From contig NC_092662.1 in NCBI RefSeq assembly GCF_032118995.1, positions 15,885,701-15,949,700 of the forward strand: 64,000 bases of DNA, read 5' to 3'. Of this stretch, positions 44,870-55,538 are shown in pieces (within the stretch, counting starts at the first letter, position 1; every line of letters starts with the position of its first letter). The translations under genes and the position numbers were made by a program. This DNA is from Asterias amurensis (Eukaryota; Echinodermata; Asteroidea; Forcipulatida; Asteriidae). The notes beneath the pieces were generated by a model that worked only from the letters and a program-made list of their open reading frames with translations, made no database searches and had not been told where the DNA came from.

Positions 44870-45120
44870 AGAGTTATGGTGAACAAGTCACGCAAACTGG
44901 TGAGAGAGCCCTTTCCACTGCTGCCTCTCGCCTATGGATTGGACTTCCATTATAAATCATTTCTGTCCTCCAGAAAGGGTTTCAAGACTCACCTCTTCTC
45001 CAATCTGCTTAGAGTGTTTGTCACCATCACTTCGGTCGTTTCTTTTCTTCTTATTAGCACCGTGCACCCTTTGGTAATTTGGCGCTAACTCCAGTTACTA
45101 TAATAATAATGATGACTTGT
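44870..45120 (+). pseudogene. LINE reverse-transcriptase C-terminal remnant, inactive
   Basis: The plus strand keeps the pattern of a LINE ORF2 end (SRLWIGLP, then KGFKTHLFSNLLR in another frame) interrupted by a stop and frame change, followed by a TTTGGTAATTTGGCGC-like 3' segment. Old and non-functional. Confidence 0.5.
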
Positions 45121-45990
45121 CGTGATGGTCACCGGCCATCTGTCTCATTCCTTATCTCAAACTCGCAAATAGTTCAGTTCGTTTCGCACGGTGTGGTGTC
45201 TCAAGTCAAATACTTTATAGTTTCTAGATCTCCTAGTCTTCCGTCAAGACGTTACAGAGAGATCCACATCAGCCACCATTTTAAATTAACCCCACTGGAG
45301 TTTTATGTCTAAAAAACATTGGTAGAACAATTAGTGAACTTTGGGACTGTGCCATCATTGGTGCTTGCACCTCAATACAATTTATAAAAACATATACCAA
45401 TAAATACCATTAATAAAACTGCTCCTTAAGAAATAAAAACATCAAAATACAACTGAAATAACATTAAGATATATACAGTTAAAAGTATGATTATGATGTT
45501 GTTGACAGGACAACAAAATTACAATGTTTGTCGTTCACAATCATGCCAACAAACACCCGCCGCCTGTAAAAGTCACACGGTCTCCATGTTGAGACGAACC
45601 TCCCGCCTAAAATGTGGCAAACTCTTTGCATAAAATCGTTTTTAGCAAAAGATATCTCAACTTGCTCAAAGGGCAATGTTGTGTCTGTATATAGGCCTTA
45701 TCTTTAAGTAAAGTCTGTCCCAAGCCAATATAGCTCATCACACCGTTGTTTGTACCCGGTTTCCTTGGCATTGAGCGAAAATATTTCTGTTCTCCTTATA
45801 CAGGATGCCTAGCTGGCAGATACTAGGACTAGCAGCGGTTTGAAAAACTCACTTCAATATTATTATAAAAAGGCTTACACTGGGTGATACTTTGGCAATC
45901 ACGTGACAATACATGTTAACAACAACAACTGTTAAGTGTGTTCACAATGAAACGCGGAAACACTGTAGGACCATGGTAGGACCCAGTGCG
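45121..45990. other. 3' side of the synaptotagmin gene
   Basis: Likely holds the synaptotagmin 3' untranslated region at its upper end. No clear AATAAA was found right next to the stop. No other gene seen. Confidence 0.4.
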
Positions 45991-47162
45991 TTATGTGATT
46001 AGTCTGTGCCACCGAGCCACCGGCTTGCTCGAACTGATCATATCATTCCAATGTGCTAACTCCTCTCCTTGTGAGTCAGGGCCCAAGACCACTCTGCCAA
46101 GAATCTGCAAAAGGAAAGAAGAAAAAATTAAAAACTTTGAGCAATTATTGCTAAATACTCAAAATAATTGTAAGCACAAAAACTTACTTGGTAACGAGCA
46201 ATGGAGAGCTGTTGATGGTATATAAAACATTGTGAGAAACGGCTAGCCTTTGAAGTATGTAGTTTTTGAGAAAGATGTATAATTTCCCACTCAATAAAAG
46301 ACCTCAGGTCTGAAGCATTTTTTTTTTGGCATCTGAAGGCACACAAATTTTTGCAACCAGGATATTTTTCTTTTATTGTTCTCTTGCATTTTGATGACTA
46401 ATTGAGACCAAATATTCACTGATTTGTTATTTTATGCAATGCTATTATGTTGGGATACACCAAGTGAGAATACTGGTCTTTGACAATTACCAAAGGTGTC
46501 CAGTGCATTTTATAGAACTCCTTTTTTTTTCTTAATCCGACACGAAGCGATACCTACTGAGAGGGTAGCAAGTAAACAAAAACATGCAGCTAGATTTCAC
46601 CCAGTAGACTTGACCCAGTCCACTCATCAGACTTACCTCATTCTGACCAATTCTGTTCTCATGGATAACCTGAAACTCTAGGCTGAGATGTCGAAGTGAT
46701 TCCATCATCACTCCGAATACAAGCGCCTCGTTGAATACTGGATGGACTGTGTTGTGTTTGGTTGAAGTCTTCTTCTTTTTCAGCCGCTTGGTGGCGCAAA
46801 ATATCGACACCTTGACGTAAGGATCTGTAGACGAGGATGAACATTGTCCAGAGTTATAAATTTAAAATACAATCTATTTTGATAAAGAGAATGATGGTTC
46901 ACCTTGACAGATTATAATTTGAGGAATTCGTGGAAGGCAAGGAAAGACCACAACGCCAACCAGACCCCCTCTGTTGACGGTGGTTTCGGTCAGTAACTAA
47001 AGACGGGTGGAATGGAGACTAACCTGATGTTTTCTTGTCTTCCAGTAATTTAACAGCTCTTAAATTCCTTGTCTTTAAGATGACCACAGTAAGTCTCTCG
47101 GCACTGGGTAGATAGGATAAAGAGAACATGATGTCACCAAGCTCTGGTGCTTCTTCACTTTG
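45991..47162 (-). CDS. Synaptotagmin C2B exons 6-8 and stop
   Basis: Exons 47162-47024, 46824-46637 and 46104-45991. C2B contains GDIMFSLSYLPSAERLTV, TSDPYVKVSIF, the polybasic strand KRLKKKKT (residues 362-369), HPVFNEALVF, and the ending HWNDMISSSKPVARWHRL. Loop 3 reads VIHENRIGQNE, so canonical Asp positions become His404, Asn406 and Glu412, and the first loop 1 Asp is also absent. C2B is therefore probably calcium-independent, as in class 12. The 532-bp intron before the last exon is mostly a MITE-1 copy whose edge lies 24 bp from the acceptor. Confidence 0.87.
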
Positions 47163-50100
47163 CTGAAAAATAATATTTAATATGCAAGAATATTATGAAT
47201 GATGCAGGAACTATATGAATATTCAAATGACCACAGTAAGTCTCTCGGCACGGGTAGATAGGATAAGGAGAACATGATGTCACCAAGCTCTGGTGCTTCT
47301 GCACTTTGCTAACAAAAATTGTAACATGAATATGCACGAATATTTTTTAATATTCAGTCAAGCACAAAGCGCCATCTTTCATTGTCAAATTAAATTATTT
47401 AGCATCAGTTCCAAAGGACATGTTAGAGCAATGGTTAGAGGGTGAGTTTTTTAAAATAACATTAAAAATACACCGGTACACAATAACATAAAACTAAATT
47501 ACTATTTGAACATCCCAATTACTACCTTTAATTAATTCTGTTCCAAATAATGAGAACCATTATCAGTCAAAAGAAATTTCAGAAACAGTCTTTGTTGTTT
47601 TGGGGGCAGTGTACGAAATAATATATCCCTGGATATTATGTATTTTTACAGATTGAAATTAATTAGAAGCTTCCCATCATATCGTAATAATTCTCACTTG
47701 TCTATGAGCCACGTAAACTGCCTTGATCTCCTTCCAGACTTCTACCTTCTCAGTAAGGTCTACATTGGTAAGTGGCAAGACCGCGGTCCCAATGCACTCA
47801 TCTCTCGAGAACTGATCGAAGTCGAAGAGTTGAATACGGGCCGTCTGTCGATGGATGTCGGGCTCGGGTATCTCGAAGACGAACTCTTCCTTGAACTCGG
47901 GACAGAGTGTCTTACGATGAACTTTACTCTGGAGCATCTTGGTGGCGTGGGGTACCACTGTGATCTGAAGTGTTAAAGATAACAAGTTTAACTGTCATTT
48001 CTTGTATCTTTGCAATGATAAGAATGCAAAAAAGAATTTGTGATTAAAGGGTTTTGGGTACTTTTTTGACGACACTAAACACAATGTCTACAGATTTACT
48101 TTAAACTTCCACGATTTGAAGATAATGATAGGTTAGAAAGTTTCCCTTAAAATATATCTTGCTGAGGTGCTGTAGTTTTTTGGGGGAAACGAGTAATACA
48201 ATGTTCCAGAAGTGGAAAATTATTTTTGCTGGTTTATACAACGAATTATTTTACGCGACTCCGAAAACATTGCTTTGTGATTTTTTTGACGACTATGAAT
48301 GAGTCTTAAACTTCTTTTAAAATATCACATGCGTCTTAACTCACAGTGGGTAGGAACTCATGTCATGGCCAAAAACTTGATCTACAGTAAAGTACAATGA
48401 TTGAGCATTCGGTACCATGGAGAAAGGGTGAAATAAAATGTAGCTATGGGGAATTCTTAAGACTGGGGTGCTACACAAGGACAAAGGAAAGAACAAAGGA
48501 TGTACCCACAAGTATGTGTTTTTGAGAATGTGGTCTTGAAATTGGGGAGATAAAAAGGGGCGGATCCTGAGTTTAAACAGGTGGTCAAATGTTCATATGG
48601 ATAAAGTCTACATTCATCTGGATAAAAACTTCAAAGGTTACACAATAAGATGAACTTTTGGGCTTTAATTCAAGAGTGACTTTTGAATCAAAGCAGGTGA
48701 AATGTTAGTATAGGGCTTGACATTTAACAAAAACAAAATACTGTTATAACATTCAGTGGTTATTTTAGTACAATGAATAATGTTTAGATATTTTTTTTTT
48801 TAACTTGAATTGAAAAAGTCGTCCCGTGTGTCAGCAAGCAACGTCTGATAACGGTATCAGTTTCAAGTGTGTATTATACGAACATGGTTTACGGCATTTC
48901 GCCTGAATTAGATGCATTTTCAATTGGGGCTGCAAGTGATACCTCGTAAAACAACACTGTAAAGCTAGATGATCACATTGTGAGAATAAAGCAGCACCGA
49001 CAACAGGTGGCGGCAGACTCCATTGACCTGATTAAGGTCAGGCTCGCCACTAAGGGATAACGGTAACCCAAGAACCTGACTGACATTTGCGAAGTTGCTG
49101 ATATTTCATATTATGCGTCTGATATTTTTAGACTCAACATTCCATCCCCCTTGGTTGTAATTTGTAAAAACAAGTTTGTCTGGGAACAGTTGTTGTTTCT
49201 AATGTGTGAAACTTTTGCGGAGACAGAAAAAGCTTTTGGCTAATTGTTAGGAAAACACCTTGGACTTGAGTAATTCAAGCAAGAATATAATGAGTTGAAT
49301 ATAATTATTTATAAACTGAGAAAGGGATTAAAGCTTCGTCATTAAGTCAGTTTGTTGTTTCAAACTCAAGATGTGGTCCTTCTGAAACCCAAATGAGGTG
49401 TATTTGCTCTTAATTCATAGTTTAATCAATAATATAAACTTTGATAGGTCAGCATTAAACAAGCACAATCCATAACTTTGAAAATGGTATAGTCAACTTT
49501 CGCCATTACCTCAAGTTAATTCCAACATAAAATGTTTGTATAGATTTGATTGTTGTTATTTCAAATATAAATCGTGTTAATAAGGTCACTAAGTTAGATT
49601 TATACTTCCAGACCTTAGTCTAAACGTTGAAGATAAAGTTATTGAAGGATTACAATGATAATAACTCGGTGTCACTCGGAAGAATGGATAAACATGTTAA
49701 CCAAATCGTCTTATTAGCCTAATTGTATAATCCGCTCAAAGAATATTTGTCATACCTTGAAATGAATTAAGACGCGAATTGTGCTTGGATTTAATTTTTA
49801 AGAAGTAGAACCTCCCTAGAAGTAGGTTTGCGTATGGATCAGCATCAGCATAAGCTCCCCCACTCCTCCTCCATGGTGTGACGCAGTATTTTGAGGATTA
49901 TCTAATCTTGGTTTATAATTGGTGTTCGTGCAATAAGTATGTGCAGGACAACCTCTAGGGTTTTTTCTTCTTATTTTCTTCTTCAGAATCTTTTTTCTAC
50001 CAACACGAGGAACTCTGGCCTACAACTTAACCAAGACATCGGATAAGAAAGCACACAATTTGTGCAACGAGGGTGTTTTTTCTTTCATGATTCTCTTGCA

Positions 50101-53100
50101 ACTTCGATAACCATTGAGCTCAAATTTTCACAGATATGTTATTTTATGCATATGTTGGGACACACCAAGTGAGAAGACTGGTCTTTGAAACTGAAGGTGT
50201 CCAGGGGATGATTTCACAAAGAGTTAGGACTAGTCCTAACTTAGGACTAGTTCTAGGAGATATACATATTGTATGGGTAGTCCTAAGTTAGGACGAGTAA
50301 CTCGTGATAACTCGAGATAAGACTAGTCCTAACTCTTTGTGAAATCGACCCCCATCAGTGTCTTTAACTATTGTTTGTCTAGTTTATTCTTACCTTACAA
50401 TAAGGATCAGCAGTTCCACTGAATTCCCTTGGTTGAAGATCCCTGGCTTGTATGAGTCGAACTGTCAGTAGACCCATCTCAGGGTTGTACTTGAGAGAAA
50501 AATTGATAATCCCAAGACACGGACCAGTCACTCCAGAATCCATCGATAACTTCCTTATCTATATCGATCAAGACCAGAACACAAAACAAGCAAAGTTTGT
50601 CAGTTTTTATTGGTAATATATTTCTGGTCACCATTTCTTTTCCAATGAAATGATATTTCACAACATTATTACTGAGTCAATATAAAGAATCAAGTTATTG
50701 ACTCATCGGGAGACCGCCAACATAGGGCTGGATAGCTCAGTTGCTAGAGCGCCGGTACATTAATCCGGAGGTCGTTGGTTCAAGTCCCAAACTACGGAGT
50801 CAGTTTCCCTTGTGGTTAACTACTTGATACCAGTATTATTTCAGGACACCATTCCGATCAAATTTCCTAACTAGTAAATTAACAATAGAGCACTTGTTTT
50901 GAGTTTTAGAGGTCGGTGGTTCGGAACCATTAATGATGTGTTACAGGTTCATTAGTGCTTTCATCTTTCCTGTTATCAAACGCGAATGAGGTCTATCCCA
51001 AACTCATCATATTATTTTTGAATAATTTGTGTAAGATTTCTTCAAACCCTGTTGTTGATTGCATTTATGGCTTTCCATAGTTTTCCAACATCGGATGGCA
51101 AAAAAATCGTGCTGTTGACGTTGCAATAGAAAGGTCTATTACAGTCAGGTCAAGTAGGGTCCATTCTGTTTCAGTTTCAGCTGAGACGTCTGGGTACCTT
51201 CAATGAGTACGCAGTCAGGTCAGCCGTCAGGTTTACTGCCAATGAGTACGCAGACTGACTCCATCCTAAATAATAACTAAGCAAGGACTGGGCAAGGTCT
51301 AAGTTTATCAATAGTTTTTATAGACAAGATGTGAGAAGATGACCCAAGCTTACACCATGGTTTTCTTTGTACATATGAGCAGATGGATCCAGCTGAGTAG
51401 GATCCAATCTTGCCATCATAGAGGGCGTCTTAGAGGTGGGGCTGAGAGCTCCGATTGCCGGCTGGGGTTTCTCTAACGTAAAGGAATCTCCTTGGAAACC
51501 CGGTGACGTTGCTAAGGAAATGATAAACAATGGGCAATTTCCGATTAGTAATATTTTGTTACCTTCACTGAAGACAGTGTTCGTTCGACAACAATGGGCA
51601 CTTTTTGATTAGTGTTATTTCGTTACTAAAGACAGTATTATTTCAAGGCAGTGCTCTTCTTTTAGTGCTCTTTGCAACTTGGCAGAATGTATAGAGTGAA
51701 CTGTTTAGAAAATGCCAAGTAGCATGTTAGCTAGTCAGGGCCCACTTTCACATAGAGCTGCTTAAGCAGACAATTTATTGCTTGACACAACTCTGCTAAG
51801 CAGAAATAGGTATGGTACCAGTCACAAATTGTACATGTGACGTGGTAGTTTGGCTGGTAACCTTATTCTGGTAAGCATAATTTTGTTGGGTCCACCTAGA
51901 TGAAAGACAGGCAATGAAATCACGAAATCAACCTGATCCCAAAATGCTAGGTAACAACTGTAAATTATCTTTAGTCCAGCATCATTCCACAATCTCAATT
52001 TAGTGGGATGTTTTTTTATTTCATTTTTTCCAATTATGTTTCTTGTCCCAAATTGGCAGATAAAGTGTAATGTATCCCCTGGTGCTTGTGGGTGGGTATA
52101 GTCTGGCGCCGTGTTGTCGCTCCACAGCCACCCACTACTGCCATTCAGGTTTCGTTATCGAGTGATGCACAGTCAAGCATGACATAGGATGCAAGATCTA
52201 TCCAAGTATATAAACGAAACCCAGAAGACGTGGGATGGGAAATGAAGTGTGAAGAAAACAAATCACAGGGAACGATCCTCCAGTTGTCAATTCCATTTAT
52301 TGATTTTGGGTCTTGGAGATAATATATGGGGAACGACTGCCAGGTTTCCTTCTCGACTTGCAATTGATACTTTATTTTAAACAAAAAGAGATTGAGAAGA
52401 TCAGATTGCGAATCCTTAAGGCACTGGACACCTTTTTGGGTAATTACTCAAAATAGTTGTTAGCATACAAACTTACTTGGTAACGAGCAATGGAGAGCTG
52501 TTGATATAAACACATTGTGGGATGGGAAACGGCTCCCTCTGAAGTAACTTAGCTTATGAGAATGAGGTAATTTCTTACTCAAATAATAAAAGACTTCAGA
52601 TCGAAACCGTTTTATAAGGCATGTCAGAGCACACGAATTTGTGCAACAAGGGTGGTTTTTCTTTTGTTATTCTTTTGCAACTTCGATGACCAATTGAGTT
52701 CAAATAATCACAGGTTTGTTATTTCATGCATATGTTGAGATACACCAAGTGCGAATACAGGGCCCAATTTCATAGAGCTGCTTAAGCAAAACATTTTGCT
52801 TAAGCAAACAAATCCTCGCTTAGTAAGATCAGATTACCTGACAAGACTCCACTCAATTGTAAATGCTAAGTAAACAACAGCTAAATACCAGTGACAAGCA
52901 ATGTACATGGCATGAGATTTTTTGCCAGTAACATGTGTAAAATAAGCGAGCTATTTTCGTGCTTAAGCAATTTTTTTGCTTAAGCAGCTCTATGAAATCG
53001 ACCCCTGGTCTTTGACAATATTATCAAACGTGTCAAGTACCTTAATTTGGGGGACCGTTTGATTCTTTTAATCATAATTTTATTATTAATGCCGATATTA

Positions 53101-55524
53101 TTGTAAATGTCAAAATAATGTGAAACGAACCTACCTTTAGGTATAGTGAAACTGTAGTTGCTGTTAAGAACGACTGGTGAGACTGGCGGAGGACCAGGTC
53201 CGACGGTAGAGTCTGATGGCTTTAAACGACTGTTGCATGAAAAACATAATAATAACAATGTAAGATTAGTTTTTGTCTAACCCTATATAGAAGATTTATA
53301 AATAATCAGGGGTGGATTTCACAAAGGTAGTCTTAACTTAGGACTAGTCCTAGGCGATGCTAAGAGATAGGACTGGTCCTAAGTTAGGACCAGTAACTCA
53401 TCCTAACTGAGGACTGGTCCTATCTCTTAGCATTGCCTAGGACTAGTCCTAAGTTAGGACTACCTTTGTGAAATCCACCCCAGGACAAACAAAGTTATAG
53501 TTTTGTGTATCAAGAAGAAAAGGGGGGTAATCAAGGGTATCTTGAGTTCAATTCAACCTTGTTCCTGGTGGTATAGAGGGCTGCTGTTGCTTTTGTGTGG
53601 GGTTGCTCTTTGTATTTGCTTATCTCTTGTTCTGTGTTTTGCTTTTTCTACAGGGCCCCCAGGGAAAACATTGTTTTTACACTGATATGGGGCTACCCTG
53701 TAATTATACTTAATAATAATAATAAAAATGAAATCATAATAACCTTTAGAACAATATGTTAGGAAAACACATCCACGGTGTTGAGAAGGACCAGAAATTC
53801 CGATCTTGAAAGGGCAGTTTTCATAGTATATCAAAATCTGATGTTTACAATATTTTGCACAACATAGTAAGTGGACTGACGTTTCGACCCTAGCAGAGTC
53901 TTTCTCGAAGGCTACACAACGCAACAAGTGAAACAGATGCAGTCAGCGGGGAGGGAAGGGGTACGTGGGAGGGTGTGTTTAGTTTCACACGGCCTAAGCT
54001 ATTTTGTCCGCGATTGCAGTTTATATTCGCCTTCATTGATCCATCACGACTCATGCCTCAATGCACATGCTGATTTTTATGCAAATTAACCAATTAAGGG
54101 CCATGCGTGGTGACAGTTTAATGAACAACGCGGGGGTTCCATCCCTCTGATTGGCTGATTTATAATTAGACACTCTTTGCAATCAAGAGTCTCGGCTCAG
54201 TTGCAAATTAAACTCGCTTCGGGCTTGCCGTGTTTAATCAGGAAATTGTCCACTAAAGGTTGAACAATGTTGGCGATATACTCTTACATGTACGAGTTAC
54301 TTTAGCTGTGGCAATTCACTCTAATCAAAGACGAACACAAGTCCACCATTTTGGTCCTTCGCCCCTCGGGTACTTTCAGAAGGGTCGACGCCTTGTGATG
54401 AACTTCTTCTTCTTCTTTTTAAGACGTCTAAAACGTAGGTGTTGTGAATGTTTATATTCAGCCAAGTATAAGTCGCCGAAGTGGTTGGTGACCACCCACG
54501 GTTTTGATGAGTGGCTATGTGTTTTATAGGAGGGCTGGCAAATTGGCCGGAATATAAAACAGATGAGAGCAACGGCCCATACCTGAATCAAATTGACGAA
54601 AATAGTTTGTTTTTACGAAAGGCTTGCCTCGACAACCTGTATGACGTGTTTGTTCTTGTGGTCATTTTTGTTGTATCTTCTTTTTTCTTCTTCTTTTTAT
54701 TTTTTAACAATACTATTTTAACCTGTGTCATTTCCTTTCCATTTTTTTATTTAACTTTTTATAAAATACTGTTTCGCATTGAAAAACAAGATTCAGTGAT
54801 GGGAGGTATTTTCATTCAAGACCCGATCTTGGTCAACAAATCCAAAGAATACGTGTTTGTGGTCACCGTGTTCCTGTGGTTAGACCGCAGGACTTGCAAT
54901 CACAAAGTTGTGGGTTCGAATCACCAAGCTAACAGCTGAGTTCACAGTAAATGGTCGTTTTTTATTTTACTGAATCACAATATGTGTACACCGTATTTGC
55001 CCGGGGTGTCAGGGGTCTTGGGTTCACATCCCAATAGACCTTATGCACATGACGTCATTTCAGTAGGGCGCCCTCAGCTAGAGGTCAAAAGGAGGTTGTT
55101 CATTGGTACAAATCTGTGCGTTTCGATTGTTTCGTCACCGTTTTTCCACTAAGATGGCCGCTGGATGACGTCAATGCATAAGGTCTATAAGGACCATTTG
55201 ATTTGTCTCTCATCCTTTGTCTGATTGTTCCTTAAAACTGTATCTCTTCTTTCAAATCATCTATTGATTTAGGACGATTTGGGACCATGATTCGACCTAC
55301 CAATTCTTCGCTACGATTCTCCTCGGCGGTGCCTTCTTTAAGGCCGAAGAAACTGGCTCTTGGACGTCACTCTGTACTCTGTTCAGAAAGTCATTGTAAC
55401 TGCACTCCTTAGAAGGGTCTGGTTTGGGGCCGAATTGACGGCAGACGAGGTACGTCGCTAAGGTGATTATGATTGACAGGATGACGCCCACTGCGACAGC
55501 CACGCCTACTACGTATACATGCAT
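45991..55524 (-). CDS. Synaptotagmin, class-12-like (TM + C2A + C2B)
   Basis: Eight coding exons in transcript order: 55524-55301, 53229-53135, 51511-51354, 50558-50394, 47964-47698, 47162-47024, 46824-46637, 46104-45991. The sum is 1350 nt (449 residues plus stop); all introns are GT-AG with consistent phases. Order of parts: membrane segment about residues 3-27, a proline/serine-rich linker to about 168, C2A about 170-300, C2B about 308-445, and C-terminus RWHRLIT. Synaptotagmins are vesicle or plasma-membrane proteins acting in trafficking and exocytosis. C2B (GDIMFSLSYLPSAERLTV, KKKKT, PVFNEA, HWNDM) resembles class 12 most by eye, but assignment among classes needs a tree. The first listed exon has an in-frame acceptor at 55538, so an upstream exon may add a luminal N-terminus. 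Confidence 0.88.
46128..46512 (+). repeat. MITE-1 copy filling the last synaptotagmin intron
   Basis: Forward copy with a worn left end (TTAAAAACTTTGAGCAATTA) and right end CAAAGGTGTCCAGTGCATTT. It occupies about 385 of the 532 bp between exons 7 and 8. Confidence 0.78.
47227..47308 (-). pseudogene. Partial, frameshifted duplicate of synaptotagmin exon 6
   Basis: This stretch repeats 47080-47162 (the first part of exon 6) almost base for base about 146 bp upstream in transcript order. It keeps an AG acceptor (GTTAG before CAAAG). One base is missing where the true exon has CCCAGTGCC and the copy has CCCGTGCC, shifting the frame, and the 3' part of the exon with its donor is absent. Flanking intron sequence (AATATGCA-GAATATT) is also duplicated. 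It cannot substitute for exon 6. Confidence 0.85.
47698..50558 (-). CDS. Synaptotagmin C2A exons 4-5
   Basis: Exons 50558-50394 (165 nt) and 47964-47698 (267 nt), both phase 0. C2A runs LGIINFSLKYNPEMGLLTV, ARDLQPREFSGTADPYCK, KVHRKTLCPEFKEEF, and FDFDQFSRDECIG. Against the usual five calcium-binding acidic positions, loop 1 has Glu204 and Asp210, and loop 3 has Asp262, Asp264 and Glu270. All positions stay acidic, two as Glu. This suggests, but does not show, some calcium or phospholipid binding. The C2A-C2B hinge follows at AVYVAHRQ. Confidence 0.87.
47990..50037. other. Synaptotagmin intron 4, no exon seen
   Basis: 48045-48300 carries a fragment of another TTAAAGG-type repeat (TTGGGTACTTTTTTGACGAC, CGCGACTCCGAAAACAT). 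The remainder is AT-rich without recognised features. Confidence 0.45.
50038..50367. repeat. MITE-1 fragment interrupted by a MITE-3 insertion
   Basis: The right half of MITE-1 (50038-50203, to AAGGTGTCCAG) is split from its terminal AGTGTCTTTAA (50357-50367) by a MITE-3 at 50204-50353. CAG occurs at both joints and may be the target duplication. It lies just below the C2A exon 4 donor. Confidence 0.78.
50204..50353. repeat. MITE-3 copy, strong hairpin
   Basis: Ends GGGGATGATTTCACAAAGAG and CTCTTTGTGAAATCGACCCC; arms AGTTAGGACTAGTCCTAACT and complement pair almost completely. Confidence 0.88.
50727..50815 (+). repeat. tRNA-derived sequence (SINE head)
   Basis: GGATAGCTCAGTTGCTAGAG resembles a tRNA D-arm (box A) and GTCGTTGGTTCAAGTCCCAA a T-arm (box B). 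The acceptor ends do not pair and the anticodon stem is imperfect, so this is a SINE or tRNA pseudogene. Synaptotagmin intron 3. Confidence 0.6.
51354..53229 (-). CDS. Synaptotagmin linker exons 2-3
   Basis: Exons 53229-53135 (95 nt) and 51511-51354 (158 nt). They encode a flexible cytosolic linker: a proline-rich part (VGPGPPPVSPVV) then IGALSPTSKTPSMMARLDP and QLDPSAHMYKENHG. There is no domain; several SP/TP sites are visible. The donor of exon 3 is read as GGT/GTAAGC, which puts the next exon in phase 0. The alternative GT 2 nt earlier would break the frame. Confidence 0.78.
51738..51892. repeat. MITE-2 copy (short subtype)
   Basis: GGGCCCACTTTCACATAGAG, CTGCTTAAGCAGACAATTTA, CTGCTAAGCAGAAATAGGTA; the right end is worn. 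Synaptotagmin intron 2. Confidence 0.72.
52416..53045 (+). repeat. MITE-1 copy with a nested MITE-2
   Basis: A forward MITE-1 starts TTAAGGCACTGGACACC and runs to GTGCGAATAC (52758), resuming at TGGTCTTTGACAATATT (53006) and ending GTACCTTAA. The break coincides with the ends of the MITE-2. Confidence 0.85.
52759..53005. repeat. MITE-2 inserted inside MITE-1
   Basis: GGGCCCAATTTCATAGAGCT and CAGCTCTATGAAATCGACCC, inner GCTTAAGCAAAACATTTTGC. The nested position shows it inserted after the MITE-1. Confidence 0.88.
53309..53481. repeat. MITE-3 copy, near-perfect 173-bp hairpin
   Basis: GGGGTGGATTTCACAAAGGT and its complement form the ends. Inner arms CTTAGGACTAGTCCTAGGC, then GATGCTAAGAGATAGGACTG, match the other side with very few mismatches. 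It lies in synaptotagmin intron 1, about 80 bp upstream of exon 2. Confidence 0.9.
53482..55033. other. Synaptotagmin intron 1, repeats only
   Basis: 53870-53930 has the dispersed TGACGTTTCGACCCTAGCAG motif. 54870-54960 resembles a SINE head (GTGGTTAGACCGCAGGA; TTGTGGGTTCGAATCACC). The 142-codon plus frame at 54511-54939 crosses this SINE and is not a gene. Confidence 0.5.
55034..55188. repeat. Foldback MITE, AGACCTTATGCA ends
   Basis: ATAGACCTTATGCACATGAC at one end and GACGTCAATGCATAAGGTCTAT at the other (shown in part); inner GGGCGCCCTC and AAGATGGCCG. It ends about 110 bp from the donor of the membrane exon. Confidence 0.85.
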
Positions 55525-55538
55525 CTTGCTGGAGAATC
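55301..55538 (-). CDS. Synaptotagmin exon with the membrane segment
   Basis: Acceptor TTACAG before 55538, donor GTAGGT after 55301. The first Met (55524) is followed by a strongly hydrophobic stretch (VYVVGVAVAVGVILSIII) ending at LVCRQFG. Cys28 at the cytosolic edge is a plausible palmitoylation site, a common synaptotagmin trait. The rest (PDPSKECSYNDFL and on to APPRRIVAKNW) is a cytosolic linker. The codons between the acceptor and the Met are open, so translation may begin in an exon not identified upstream. Confidence 0.82.

Noticed and set aside
47638..47976. 112-codon plus-strand frame opposite synaptotagmin exon 5
   Set aside because: It is the antisense shadow of a well-supported C2A exon.
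50727..50800. Functional tRNA gene
   Set aside because: D- and T-arm motifs are present but the acceptor ends do not pair and the anticodon stem has a mismatch; treated as a SINE or tRNA pseudogene.
54511..54939. 142-codon plus-strand open frame
   Set aside because: It crosses a T-rich tract and ends in a tRNA-derived SINE head; it lies antisense in a synaptotagmin intron with no domain.
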